Counted from the first letter of the stretch, positions 44,327 through 54,300 are shown. The stretch is 64,000 nt of DNA from an uncultured Planctomycetota bacterium (GCA_903892515.1 CAITIS010000001.1:77552-141551), one strand, 5' to 3'. Numbers and translations: made by a program. The notes: generated from the letters alone by a model not told the origin.

Positions 44327-44731
44327 CTAAGGTCGGGCGTCTTTCCGTGCTTCTTGCGTTGCGGCCGTTGGCTCAGCCGCCTCGTACACTTCAATAGTGG
44401 CGTCGTAGCCGGAGTAAAGGACTTGGCCACGGTAGTTGCGAAAGTCATGCTGTTGGAACGATACAAAGGCCAAATTGCCTCCGTAGCGATGCGTAAGATT
44501 CTTGGCGGCGATAAATGCCTCTTCCATCGTGTCAGCGGTCACGCCACCGGAGTTGATAAGCTTGGCCCCCTTCGTTGCTTCAGGATTGGTCGTTACTCGA
44601 ACGGATTCAGCCCCTGGCGTGACTTCTGTGAAGAGTGGGTCAGGCTTGAACTTCGCGCATCCCGTTAATGTCAACAAGGCAATTACAAGCGAGATACGCA
44701 CCCACAGCAGATGCTTCCAACAATGACTCAT
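44327..44731 (-). CDS. Small lipoprotein (DUF4156-like pattern, tentative)
   Basis: LVIALLTLTGCAKF lipobox; EVTPGAESVRVTTNPEATKGAKLINSGGVTADTMEEAFIAAKNLTHRYGGNLAFVSF. Confidence 0.55.
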   Translation of the reverse strand: MSHCWKHLLWVRISLVIALLTLTGCAKFKPDPLFTEVTPGAESVRVTTNPEATKGAKLINSGGVTADTMEEAFIAAKNLTHRYGGNLAFVSFQQHDFRNYRGQVLYSGYDATIEVYEAAEPTAATQEARKDARP

Positions 44732-44986
44732 TGCATCCCCTTCTCTGAAATAGTGGAAAGGTGGCAGCAGCTTACGCCCGTCGGCCCAAACGAATCTATG
44801 CCATGAGTAGACGTGAAGCAAGATCGAAAGAAACGGACTGATGTTTTTTGAAGCGAAAATTTGAAAGGGGATAAAGGATGGATGATTTGGCATTCTTCCC
44901 CCGCTGCCCCGGCCTTCGCGTGTGTCTGCCACAGGCTACGCGACAGCGCCTTCGGCGGCGGGCCTGACAGCCCGCAGGAAGGGCGA

Positions 44987-45667
44987 TCAGGCCTCCAGCC
45001 TGCTCAGCAGCCGGGCCACAGACGTAGGATGCCACAGGCTGCCCTGCTCCGTCGCATAGCCTCGCGTGTTCAAGGCGTTTGCGACTGCCCGTACTGAGAT
45101 GATGCCTTCCTTGGCCAAGCTGTCGATGACCGGCCGCATGCGTTCGGCCACAGCCTGCGCCTTGGCCTTGTTCATCGCGGGTGCTGGGCTGTTGCCCCTC
45201 AGCAGGTTCTTGGTGTTGCCCAGCCGCACCCCGCGTGCCTTCAGAGACGCCAGTCCCGCCTTCGTCCGCTTGCTGATTTCCTTGGCTTCATACTCCGCGA
45301 AGGCTGCCATGACCTGAATCATAAACGTGTTCGCCTCTGGCATGTCGGCCGCTCGAAAGTCTACGCCGCTTTCCAGCAAGGCAGAGACGAAGGCGACGTT
45401 CCGGGCCAGCCGGTCGAGCTTCGCGACGATCAGAGTTGCCTTGTGCCTCTTGGCGTGAGCCAGGGCCTTGGCCAGTTCCGGCCGGTCCTTCCGCTTGCCG
45501 CTCTCAACTTCTACGAAGGGCGGGGCGATCATCTCGCCACGGATACGCCCCACGTATTCGACAACCGCCCGCTGCTGTGCCTCCAGCCCCAAGCCTGACT
45601 TTCCCTGCTGATCGGTGGAAACCCGGTAGTAGGCCACGAACCGCTGCACCTTTTCCGCCTTCACCAT
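44987..45667 (-). CDS. Serine recombinase (resolvase/invertase family)
   Basis: FVAYYRVSTDQQGKSGLGLEAQQRAV, LIVAKLDRLARNVAFVSALLESGVDFRAADMPEANTFMIQVMAAFAEYEAKEISKRTKAGL. Confidence 0.92.
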   Translation of the reverse strand: MVKAEKVQRFVAYYRVSTDQQGKSGLGLEAQQRAVVEYVGRIRGEMIAPPFVEVESGKRKDRPELAKALAHAKRHKATLIVAKLDRLARNVAFVSALLESGVDFRAADMPEANTFMIQVMAAFAEYEAKEISKRTKAGLASLKARGVRLGNTKNLLRGNSPAPAMNKAKAQAVAERMRPVIDSLAKEGIISVRAVANALNTRGYATEQGSLWHPTSVARLLSRLEA

Positions 45668-46180
45668 GTCTTGCACTCCCTTCTGTACACTAACACAGAC
45701 GACCGTTCGGAACTTGTGTACACTATAGCAAGCCATCGGCAAGCGCCTTAGGAAATTCGAGGATTTTTCGATGCCTCTGGCCAAGCCCCTTGGGCAGCCC
45801 GTCGTCGATTGTCTTGCACCTTCGGTCAGAAGCGGTCGATGCGCCCGTTCCATCGGCCCCGGCCCGATTCTCGCCGCTAGGGTCAAAGTGACTGTCCGTG
45901 TCAATTAGGTTGCCCCTACGGAATAAGACCCAGCCAACCAAGCCAACGAAGCCACCCCAGCCGCCCCCAGATTCCACCGCGCAGATTAGGTTGCACCTAT
46001 GGAAGAACCGTGAGCCGAAGGCCGCGTCTACCGAACGAAGCGTCTTCCCGGCCGGAAAGTCTCAATCGAAAGCCGTTCGTCGCTCCGCCGCATTCGTTCT
46101 GTGCGTGTCTGTTTGTATCTGTCTTTAGGAACGTGTAGTCCAACCCCAAGCCGCCGCCCAGTCGTGGGCCTGCGCTGATC

Positions 46181-47224
46181 GTGAGGAAACCCTTGTCGAA
46201 ACCCAAAGCGTCGAATTCCGCGTCCCTTAAACTTCGCACCCTTGGAGAACTGTTGGACGAACAGTTCCCCAGCCGCGAACCCTTGCTTGGCTCATGGCTG
46301 CTTCAGCGGCAGCTCTGCATGGTCTATGCAGCCACCGGTGTCGGCAAGTCGATGTTCACTCTTGCAGCCGCCTTGGCCGTTGCTGGAGGCTGCGAATACC
46401 TCGGCTGGAAGGCCCCAGAGGCCCGACGGGTTCTGCTGGTGGATGGAGAGATGGATATTGCGGAGTTGCAGGAAAGGGCCAAGCTATTGATGCAGGCCAT
46501 GCCTGAACTCGACACAGCGACCGCCCGAAAGAATCTCATGTTGCTGGCGCAGCAGGACCAGCCGTTGGAGGTAGCCTTTCCCGATCTGGCGGAAGAGGAA
46601 GGGCGGCTGGAGGTCATCAGCCGCGCAAGGAAGCATAAGGCCGCCCTAGTCATCTTGGACAACTTCTCCACGCTGGCGACGGTGGAGGATGAAAACGACG
46701 CTGCTTCATTCAATCCGTTCATCGACCTTATGCGCAGGCTCAAGCAGGGCGGCACGTCCTGCATCCTTGTCCACCACACCCGCAAGGACGGAGAAACCTA
46801 TCGAGGAACGAGCAAGATTGCCGTCACCTTCGATACGATCATCAAGCTGTCACACCTTGATGGCATCCCGTCACATGGCGGGACGCAATTTGAACTGGAC
46901 TGGGACAAGTTTCGGCGCTTGCGGGATGGCAGCAGTCAGCCGCTTCGAGTGAAACTTGAACCCGGCGCGGATGGCAGCCCTTCGATATGGAACTGCGAGG
47001 TCTCGGACAAGAACCGCCTCAAGGAACTTGTGGGCTTGGTCCAGTCCCTGGAGTACCGCACCCAACTGGACTTGGCTGCTGCCATCAAAGTGTCAGGTGG
47101 CCAGTTGCACAACCTGAAGCGTAAGGCGATAGCAGCGGGCTTCATTACGTCCGAGAAGTGGAAGCAATGCCTCGTCGATGCCAAGCGACTGGACGAGCCA
47201 GATGACCCGGCGGGTGATTTCTAA
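46181..47224 (+). CDS. AAA_25/RepA-like ATPase
   Basis: QLCMVYAATGVGKSMFTLAAALAVAGG (Walker A), RRVLLVDGEMDIAELQER, LVILDNFSTLA, GGTSCILVHHTRKDG. Confidence 0.85.
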   Translation: MRKPLSKPKASNSASLKLRTLGELLDEQFPSREPLLGSWLLQRQLCMVYAATGVGKSMFTLAAALAVAGGCEYLGWKAPEARRVLLVDGEMDIAELQERAKLLMQAMPELDTATARKNLMLLAQQDQPLEVAFPDLAEEEGRLEVISRARKHKAALVILDNFSTLATVEDENDAASFNPFIDLMRRLKQGGTSCILVHHTRKDGETYRGTSKIAVTFDTIIKLSHLDGIPSHGGTQFELDWDKFRRLRDGSSQPLRVKLEPGADGSPSIWNCEVSDKNRLKELVGLVQSLEYRTQLDLAAAIKVSGGQLHNLKRKAIAAGFITSEKWKQCLVDAKRLDEPDDPAGDF

Positions 47225-47291
47225 CCCCACCGCGTCGAACCGGTGGCTTCAAGAGGCGGTTCCGCGCAAGTCGCCTATCCAGGTCATGCGC

Positions 47292-47618
47292 CTTTCCGCG
47301 TCTTCACCGACGCGGCCCCATTGAAGCATCCTGAACCCGTCACGGGCCAATCTTGAAGGGCACACCTTTCCGCGTCTTCACCGACGCGGCCCCATTGAAG
47401 CTATGCCCAGTACCGCTTTCTGGACCCATCCATTTTCCTTTCCGCGTCTTCACCGACGTGGCCCCATCGAAGCGCTCATGGTTGCGATCTTCTTCAGCCA
47501 GAAGTCGATGGCTTTCCGCGTCTTCACCGACGTGGCCCCATTGAAGCCACTGCTCGCGTCTGATCGCGCTGGACGGACAGCCACTTTCCGCGTCCTTATT
47601 GGCGGTGGTCAATGCAGC
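47292..47618 (+). CRISPR. Small CRISPR-like array: four 36-bp repeats plus a degenerate fifth; spacers 36-38 bp; no cas genes in window
   Basis: Repeat CTTTCCGCGTCTTCACCGACG(C/T)GGCCCCAT(T/C)GAAGC at 47292, 47366, 47438, 47512; degenerate ctttccgcgtccttattggcggtggtcaatgcagc at 47584. Intervening sequences all differ. Confidence 0.83.
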
Positions 47619-47787
47619 CCGGAACGCGGTCGCGGTCCAGATTCTCCGCTTGCCCCAGCTTCCGTCCCGACCGCTTCCACGTCCGTGTCTGGGGTCGATC
47701 ACAGGCTGAAGCTTGACTCGGACCCATTGTACAACTCATACTCGGGTGATCGAAGGTTGCTGCCTTCGCTGTAATTAGGGCAACGCC

Positions 47788-49353
47788 ATGACAGAGCCAT
47801 GTTTTGACGAGGCGGGGCTTTCTTCCCAGCCGCTGGGGCAACCTGAGGCTTTAGGCGACGCTCGCTCCCCGTTTGTTCACCGGTTCAAGACAGCTCGGTG
47901 CCATTATCTATTCGACGTCAACACAAACCGGATTCTCCGCGTCTCGAAAGCGGTGTGGGACATCATCGCCGACGTGGGCGTTCTGGACGAGCATGAGTTG
48001 GTGGCCAAATACTCCTCGACGCATGCGGCTTACACTCTTTCTGCCGCGAGGCGGGAAGTACTGGCTACCCAAGAACGCGGCATGTTCCTGGCGCACCGGC
48101 CGACGCGGATCACAGCGTACCATCAGGCGGATCTCGCAGACCAACTGGATCATAAGCGCGGCCAGCTTATTCTAAATCTCACTGAAGCCTGCAACTTCCG
48201 CTGCTCCTACTGCATCTTTGGCGGCCAGTACTCCAACCGTCGAAAGCACTCTTCGCGTCGCATGGAATGGCAGACCGCGCGGGCCGCGATCGATGACTTC
48301 ATGCAACACAGCGATCAGGCGGAATCCCGTTTCGTCACCTTCTACGGCGGCGAGCCGCTCCTGGAGGATGGGCTACTGGCTCGTTGCGTTGAATACGTGA
48401 AGGCCGAAAACGCGGGCTCGCCGGTGCAGTTCAGCCTAACGACCAATGGCTCACTCCTGGCCGCACGCCGCGCGGCCTACCTTGCTGCGAACGAGTTCTT
48501 CATCATCGTCAGCCTGGATGGTCCCGAGCCTGTGCACGATAGCCACCGCCGGACGCTCCAAGGAGAGCCGACGTGGGCGACCGTGATGGACAACGTGCGA
48601 GCCTTCCTCGACGCCTATCCTAGCTATAAGTCCAACAGTCGGCTTCGGTTTAGTGCGGTAGTGCCACCGGGAGCAGACCTGCGGGAACTTCAGACCTTCT
48701 TCTGCGAACATGATCTATTCACGGAATGCACGGGCGTCAGCGTTTCTCCTCAAAGCCCTAGCGTAGGAGAAGCCCCAGCGCCGGACGATGTGCCGCGTGC
48801 CCGAAGCTACAAGTCGCTCCGCGAGCAGTTCCTGCAAGACTTGGCGAGCGGGCGGGTTGCAGAGTCTTACGGATCACGAGAGACGCTGTTTCTGGCAGCG
48901 GTTTGTGCTGGCGCCTTCATTCGCTTCCACCGGCGCAAGTACCTCTCGCCTCGTCTCCCGGATGTTATGACAGCGCCGTCCACGTGCATTCCCGGGGCGA
49001 GAAGAACGTTCGTCAGCGTTGACGGCGATTACTTTGCGTGCGAGCGCGTTTCCGAAGGGCCAGGCAATTTGATCGGAGACGTGAAGAACGGCATCGATAT
49101 GGGTAAGGTAATGAAAATGCTCGATCAGTGGAATGAATCGAGCGACCAATGTAGGCGATGCTGGTGCCTGCCAATTTGCGCAGTCGGCTGCTTTGCGAGC
49201 GTCGGAGATGATGCTCCGCTCGGGACCAAAGTCAGTGGACAGGCCTGCAGTATCTGCCGCCAACAAAGCCATGAGCTAATGGAAGAGTACTCGGCTGTCA
49301 TGGAACGGAACCCGCACGCGTTCGACTTCGCGCGTCAATTTGAGTCTTCCTGA
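47788..49353 (+). CDS. Radical SAM/SPASM peptide maturase (SCIFF/CcpM-like Cys-rich peptide maturase)
   Basis: N-term HRFKTARCHYLFDVNTNRILRVSKAVWDII; NLTEACNFRCSYCIFGGQY (CxxxCxxC); FVTFYGGEPLLE; C-term Cys cluster CRRCWCLPICAVGCFAS...CSICRQQ. Confidence 0.88.
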   Translation: MTEPCFDEAGLSSQPLGQPEALGDARSPFVHRFKTARCHYLFDVNTNRILRVSKAVWDIIADVGVLDEHELVAKYSSTHAAYTLSAARREVLATQERGMFLAHRPTRITAYHQADLADQLDHKRGQLILNLTEACNFRCSYCIFGGQYSNRRKHSSRRMEWQTARAAIDDFMQHSDQAESRFVTFYGGEPLLEDGLLARCVEYVKAENAGSPVQFSLTTNGSLLAARRAAYLAANEFFIIVSLDGPEPVHDSHRRTLQGEPTWATVMDNVRAFLDAYPSYKSNSRLRFSAVVPPGADLRELQTFFCEHDLFTECTGVSVSPQSPSVGEAPAPDDVPRARSYKSLREQFLQDLASGRVAESYGSRETLFLAAVCAGAFIRFHRRKYLSPRLPDVMTAPSTCIPGARRTFVSVDGDYFACERVSEGPGNLIGDVKNGIDMGKVMKMLDQWNESSDQCRRCWCLPICAVGCFASVGDDAPLGTKVSGQACSICRQQSHELMEEYSAVMERNPHAFDFARQFESS

Positions 49354-49464
49354 CACAGCGAAGACTCCGTGCGGTTGCCACAGTCACCCAGTCAACGAAA
49401 CTCGTCGGTCTGGCGAGGCTTCATAGGACGCGGGACGAATATCCCGCGATTGAGGAGAATGTTT

Positions 49465-49662
49465 ATGCCGGTTGCAGAACTCGAACAAGGTGTATCGATC
49501 ATGGAGGTGCCGTTTGGCGAAGGGTGCCTGCACGTATTCAACGAAGGGCCTGACCCGCAGGGCGTTTGCGACTGCCTTTGTACTAGATGCGTGCCTCTTG
49601 CCGTGAAGGTCAGCACCGGCGGGATGACCAGCACCGAGCTTGCCGGATCGCGACCGATGTGA
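49465..49662 (+). CDS. Candidate Cys-rich RiPP precursor peptide
   Basis: MPVAELEQGVSIMEVPFGEGCLHVFNEGPDPQGVCDCLCTRCVPLAVKVSTGGMTSTELAGSRPM; Shine-Dalgarno gaggag 7 nt before ATG; 111 bp downstream of the maturase, same strand. Confidence 0.65.
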   Translation: MPVAELEQGVSIMEVPFGEGCLHVFNEGPDPQGVCDCLCTRCVPLAVKVSTGGMTSTELAGSRPM

Positions 49663-49922
49663 TCTCTCTAGTGTAGTGAGTCGCAAATGAGATGACTTAT
49701 ATGTCCTACAAAACAGGCCTGATTCCGGCAGCATGTATCGAAAAAGGCCGGTCTTGTGATGTTCTCATAGGTTATGATTCTTTTGATTCACTACATTGGC
49801 ACTATTCGCATGCACGTCAGGGACAGGGCAAGCGGCTGCAGGACTGCTTGCTCTGCCCCGTGCTGTAGGACGTGGCGTCCAAGCCTGAGTACGCGTGCAA
49901 CCATTCTCTTGCGTACAAGTGA

Positions 49923-51125
49923 TCACTCCGACTGCTTGCTGCGTAGACTGAGGTCACCGTAGATCACGCGATATGAGCCATCACCGGGCAAGCCCCAGTA
50001 GCAGACAACCCGAGAGGCATCTCCGAGTCTTGCGCCGCGTCCCGAATAGTGCCACGCCTGAACTTGCTGAACTTGCCCGATGAACTCCAAACCCTTCAGA
50101 CACGTCCTGAAAGCATCCTTGGCGATTTGATCCATCTCGTATCGAACACGAACGCTCTCGCCCTCATCCACAATCGTTGTCGCGTCCGGCAGACGCCGGC
50201 GGAAATCCTGGAAAACCAAGTTTGCAGCTGTGGCACTGTCTAGCGTGTCAGGAAAGGCCCCATCCGAGAGGGTGACGCACACCCGAAGCAACTCGATAAG
50301 CGACTGCTCGTTTATCGGGCCGCCGTTAACACGCAGTACGTATCCTGCCGGAAGCTCAGTCGAGAATAGGGATGGCTCGATCGGTTCGTTCCAAACGAAG
50401 TGCGTCATCACCTCCACCACGCCATCCTGGCCTGTTCCTGAAGGCCTGATTTCAACGCGCAGCGGCATCTCAGTTACTTCGTCGGCCCAAATCTTGATAG
50501 CCACCGCGTTCTGCGCCACCTCGTATATCTTCGTCCTATGTCCGTCCAGCATCTCGCGGCCGATCAGCCTGCCGCTATCAACGTGAATCCGGCGAAGCCT
50601 GTCCAAGAAATCGCGGTCTATGCCACCGGCTGAATTCGAGACGAGCGAAACGCCCTTCTTTTCGACAAGATTCAACGATACTTCAACATGGCGTTCATCA
50701 TCGCGAACGAAGACATGATCATCCGAGACAATGCGAACGTGCTGAGGCACAGCGTAAACTTGCAGACGATGCTTCGGCTGGCCAGGGATGCAAAGGTCTC
50801 GCCAGAAACTGACGCTTGTCGCAGCCCTCACGTTGGCGATCACAGCGGCCAGGTCGGCAGACGCAACGCCTGTGCCGCCCCCCAGCATCCACCAGCACCC
50901 AAAGGCCAGAACTGCCACCGCAGCCGCGGCCCACACAAGACGCCCCAGGTGCAGACTCTTTCGAGGGCACTGGAGCTGCGTGGACTTGGCTGTCTCCCGG
51001 GCTTGGGCCTGGGTCAGTAGACGTGCCCTCAGCTGCGCCTTAAAGGCGTTGTCTTGGTCGTCTACACGCACCGACTGAAACAGCTTACGCAGGTCGTCGT
51101 CTCGTTCGATCGAATCATGCTTCAT
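49923..51125 (-). CDS. Membrane anti-sigma-factor-like protein
   Basis: Cytosolic N-term, TM helix LVWAAAAVAVLAFGCWWML, outer-membrane-lipoprotein-sorting-like C-domain; overlaps the ECF sigma gene. Confidence 0.55.
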   Translation of the reverse strand: MKHDSIERDDDLRKLFQSVRVDDQDNAFKAQLRARLLTQAQARETAKSTQLQCPRKSLHLGRLVWAAAAVAVLAFGCWWMLGGGTGVASADLAAVIANVRAATSVSFWRDLCIPGQPKHRLQVYAVPQHVRIVSDDHVFVRDDERHVEVSLNLVEKKGVSLVSNSAGGIDRDFLDRLRRIHVDSGRLIGREMLDGHRTKIYEVAQNAVAIKIWADEVTEMPLRVEIRPSGTGQDGVVEVMTHFVWNEPIEPSLFSTELPAGYVLRVNGGPINEQSLIELLRVCVTLSDGAFPDTLDSATAANLVFQDFRRRLPDATTIVDEGESVRVRYEMDQIAKDAFRTCLKGLEFIGQVQQVQAWHYSGRGARLGDASRVVCYWGLPGDGSYRVIYGDLSLRSKQSE

Positions 51126-51735
51126 GACGCGCCCCCAGTTCTTTTCGCAGTTTCCGAATCGCTCGCGAGAGGGTCACTCTGACCGTGATCGGTTTCATCT
51201 TCAAGCGGTCGGCGAGCTCTTCAAGGTCAAGCCCCTCAAAATAGCGTAGGACCACCACGTCTTGCTGGTTCGGCTTCAGCTTCAAGATCGCCCCGTACAA
51301 AACAGGCCAATCGAGCCTGTCGAAGATCGCTTTCCCGTGTCGTTGCCCTTCCCGTTGCCTTGCTACTTCCTGTAGGATCTCAGTCCGTCGCCTTTCGGTC
51401 CGAACCTGGTTGGTGACGACTGTGTTCGCGGCCGCGTACAGCCACCTGACGACCCCTTCCTGCGTCTTGTCCTTAAGGGAGTCGAACTCTTCGATCATCC
51501 TGGCAAAAACCGCGGATGTAGCATCCTGCGCCACCTCGCGCTTAAACAAGCGGCACAGGCAATAGCGGTGAATCCTGTCGAAAGACTCCTCGTAAATCCC
51601 CATCATCCGCTGCGTGTCGCTAGACCGAGCGACACCAATTTCACCCGGCTTGACAGGCTCAACGGACATGCTTTCAGAAGAAGTGACGCGCTGTGAAGGG
51701 GTTTTGTTACAGGCTGACAGCATCGATCCAAACAT
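51115..51735 (-). CDS. ECF-type RNA polymerase sigma factor
   Basis: YCLCRLFKREVAQDATSAVFARMIEEFDSLKDKTQEGVVRWLYAAANTVVTNQVRTERRRTE...LKPNQQDVVVLRYFEGLDLEELADRLKMKPITVRVTLSRAIRKLRKEL. Confidence 0.88.
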   Translation of the reverse strand: MFGSMLSACNKTPSQRVTSSESMSVEPVKPGEIGVARSSDTQRMMGIYEESFDRIHRYCLCRLFKREVAQDATSAVFARMIEEFDSLKDKTQEGVVRWLYAAANTVVTNQVRTERRRTEILQEVARQREGQRHGKAIFDRLDWPVLYGAILKLKPNQQDVVVLRYFEGLDLEELADRLKMKPITVRVTLSRAIRKLRKELGARHEA

Positions 51736-52107
51736 TCTATCCGGCGGCGGGGAGGGTTCAAAGTTTTTCTCTCATCGGCCATTTTTCGTGGTAACCATTC
51801 CTCCCCTTAGCGCGCTCTTCGGGGGCGACATAACCGTGCCGCCGAAGGTGGTGAGAGGAAGGCCCCTATGCAGGGATGCTTGTGGGCACAACGCTTCGCA
51901 GCGACAGCCGCACCGAAAAGCCGCAGCTACCTGAGCACGAACCATAGGGCCACTACTTGGCTCACGCTGCATACAGGGCAGATCTTTACACCGCAACGCA
52001 AGAGCGGCCCGGCGCCGATCCGACCCAAAGGCTAGAAGCCTCCCAGACCCCGGATTGGCTGTCCGGGTCGCTCTTGCGTCGCGGCCACAGGATAATCGCC
52101 GAGGACA

Positions 52108-52761
52108 TTGTGCATGGATCGCCTGAAGAGCTCAAGTGCAAACAGCATCGGTTGCCTCACGCATCCGGAGATCGCAAAAATGAGAAGTATCCCACCGTTG
52201 GCCGAATCGGTTCCCCTCGCAGGTGTGGCCGTGGGCCGCCTCCAGAGTTCGTTGCCGCTGGAAGATCTGCAGGCCACGCAACCCTCAGCTGCGCAGCCGC
52301 ATGTGCAGGGGCGAGGATCGGCGGTGCTGGCGGCACAGGTCGGCTGCGATGCCAGATGCTCTGAAGTCGGGGCGAGGCCCCTTGCCGCTTTACGCGTGTT
52401 AGTGGTCCACCATCAACCAGAGGTGTGCCATCGCCTGTGTGGTCTGCTCAAGGCATCGGACACGCAGCGGCAGGTGCAGGTTTCCCACACCAGTTTTGAA
52501 GCTGGCTGGGACTTCCACGTGTTTCAGCCGCACCTTGTCATGCTTGACCTGTTTATGATCGGGCTGGATTCTCAAACGACCTGTCGGCATATCAAGGCCA
52601 GCCGGGGCGATGAAGTCTCAATTATCGCCTTGTCTTTTCGTAACTTGCCCCACCTCAAGAAAGCTGCCATGCAGTATGGGGCCCAATCGCTCCTAAGCGA
52701 GCCTTTCGACAGCCAGATCGTAGAGGCTGAGGTCAGAAAGGCCCTGGGGCTGTGGCTGTAG
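52108..52761 (+). CDS. Degenerate receiver-domain (pseudo-REC) protein
   Basis: LRVLVVHHQPEVCHRLCGLLKAS...FEAGWDFHVFQPHLVMLDLFMIGLDSQTTCRHIK...IIALSFRNLPHLKKAAMQYGAQSLLSEPFDSQIVEAEV. Confidence 0.65.
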   Translation: MCMDRLKSSSANSIGCLTHPEIAKMRSIPPLAESVPLAGVAVGRLQSSLPLEDLQATQPSAAQPHVQGRGSAVLAAQVGCDARCSEVGARPLAALRVLVVHHQPEVCHRLCGLLKASDTQRQVQVSHTSFEAGWDFHVFQPHLVMLDLFMIGLDSQTTCRHIKASRGDEVSIIALSFRNLPHLKKAAMQYGAQSLLSEPFDSQIVEAEVRKALGLWL

Positions 52762-52880
52762 TCACAATCGCGGTACTACCGTTGCGTCCTCGGTCGCTCC
52801 CTTCGGCCAATAAAGAGCCACCTGGAGCACAGGGCACACGGCACCAAACCAGAATTTCGCAGCACTGGCCGATCCGGCGG

Positions 52881-53813
52881 TCAGTTCACATCCCAGATGC
52901 AGTTGGGATCGCCGGTATTCATGGCGTCCAGTCGCCTGGTGTCACAGTTTCGCACGCACCCATCCAGGAACAGGCAATTCGTCCCGAGATGGCGATCAGC
53001 AAAACGTTGCGGATTCCCCGGACACATCGGTTTGCCCGGGACAACCCATTGGAGGCAGTCGGGAGGAAATAGGCTGGAACATCCTATTTTGCCAAACTCG
53101 CTGGGGTAGGTGGGCACGTTGTTGGTGAAGTAGCAGTCAGCCGCGTAGACGCTGTTCGCCGGGTCCGTCCATGACACGCCGGGGATTGTCGAGTAGGCGA
53201 AGTTCATGGTGGGATAGCCGAAGTAGTAGGGTCGTTCCCAGTTGAGATCGTCGGGGTAGTAGTCGGTATAGTAATTGCCATCGCAGGCCACGGTTTTGTA
53301 GCCAAGCAGCGATTCCTGAAAGATGATGCCGTAACTGCCCTTGCTCAGTGTGCCGGTATCCACATTGACGTGGGTGATGCTGGTGAGATCCTCATCGCAT
53401 CTCACGCGTTCCGTCGGCCGGGCGGTGGGGCAGTCGAAAAGCTTGTACGTGCCATATGGCAGCAGGCTCGCCCACCATGATTTCCAGGGATGCGCCTCGA
53501 CGATGCCGCATCCCAGATCGCAATCTTCCAGCGACATGTTGGCCGGGGTGATCGGAGCCCAGTCGCCGTAGTCGCCTTGATACATCGCCAGCGCAGAGCC
53601 CAAGCCTTTGAAGTTGTTCATGCACACGGTCCGGCGGGCCAGCAGCTTGGCCTGGCTCAGGCTGGGCAGCATCATCGCCAGCAGCAGGGCTATGATGGCC
53701 ACAACCACGAGCAGTTCGATCAGGGTGAAGCCAGCGCAGCGTCTCCTGCGGCCGCAGGCGCGGCGCAAAACACTACCAAGACTGCCGTAATTATCGCAGC
53801 CCGGACTCGACAT
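52881..53813 (-). CDS. Prepilin-type N-methylation protein (H-X9-DG-like)
   Basis: [80 protein letters not shown]. Confidence 0.9.
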   Translation of the reverse strand: MSSPGCDNYGSLGSVLRRACGRRRRCAGFTLIELLVVVAIIALLLAMMLPSLSQAKLLARRTVCMNNFKGLGSALAMYQGDYGDWAPITPANMSLEDCDLGCGIVEAHPWKSWWASLLPYGTYKLFDCPTARPTERVRCDEDLTSITHVNVDTGTLSKGSYGIIFQESLLGYKTVACDGNYYTDYYPDDLNWERPYYFGYPTMNFAYSTIPGVSWTDPANSVYAADCYFTNNVPTYPSEFGKIGCSSLFPPDCLQWVVPGKPMCPGNPQRFADRHLGTNCLFLDGCVRNCDTRRLDAMNTGDPNCIWDVN

Positions 53814-53978
53814 GCCAATCCTTATCTGGCGGGCATATTATCACAGTTGCAGACGCAAGTTTAGTGCCTTCTGTAAGGCGGATAAGAACTGCCTTGGGGA
53901 CGGCCTCGCGAAACTGACTGCCCCCTCATACAGCGATCTGCGTATCCTCATGCCCAACGCGCACGACTTCCCCGCCGC

Positions 53979-54300
53979 GTGGGAGTTGCTGTGGCGGCAT
54001 ACCTGCGCCGCGGACGGCCCGCCAGCACGCATCGGCAACTGTTCCTGCGGCTTCGCGCCCAGTTGGCAACGCCGGCGAGTAAGGAACTGATCCGAGGGGG
54101 CATTCGCCGGGCCTACGCCGCCATCGGCCTGGACCGCAGCTTTACTGGGACCCACGTGCTGCGGCATACCGCCGCCGACGCGGCCCCACGAAGCTTGCCG
54201 GGGCCGACTTGTACGACCGGCTGGCGGCACCAACGCCATGGCAGTCGATTGATCTGTTGGCCGAAACCCCACTGGCCCATCAAACAAGGTGGCCCCTCGA
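53979..54300 (+). pseudogene. Remnant of a tyrosine recombinase/integrase
   Basis: LRRGRPASTHRQLFLRLRAQLATPASKELIRGGIRRAYAAIGLDRSFTGTHVLRHTAA, then similarity is lost (frameshift/truncation). Confidence 0.65.

Noticed and set aside
47340-47702. 120-aa minus-strand ORF with repeated FNGAASVKTRKG
   Set aside because: Spurious translation of the CRISPR-like repeats.
49774-49962. 62-aa Cys-containing ORF (SGCRTACSAPCC), considered as a second RiPP precursor
   Set aside because: Overlaps the end of the convergent anti-sigma-like gene, no good ribosome-binding site, Arg-rich noise-like C-terminus.
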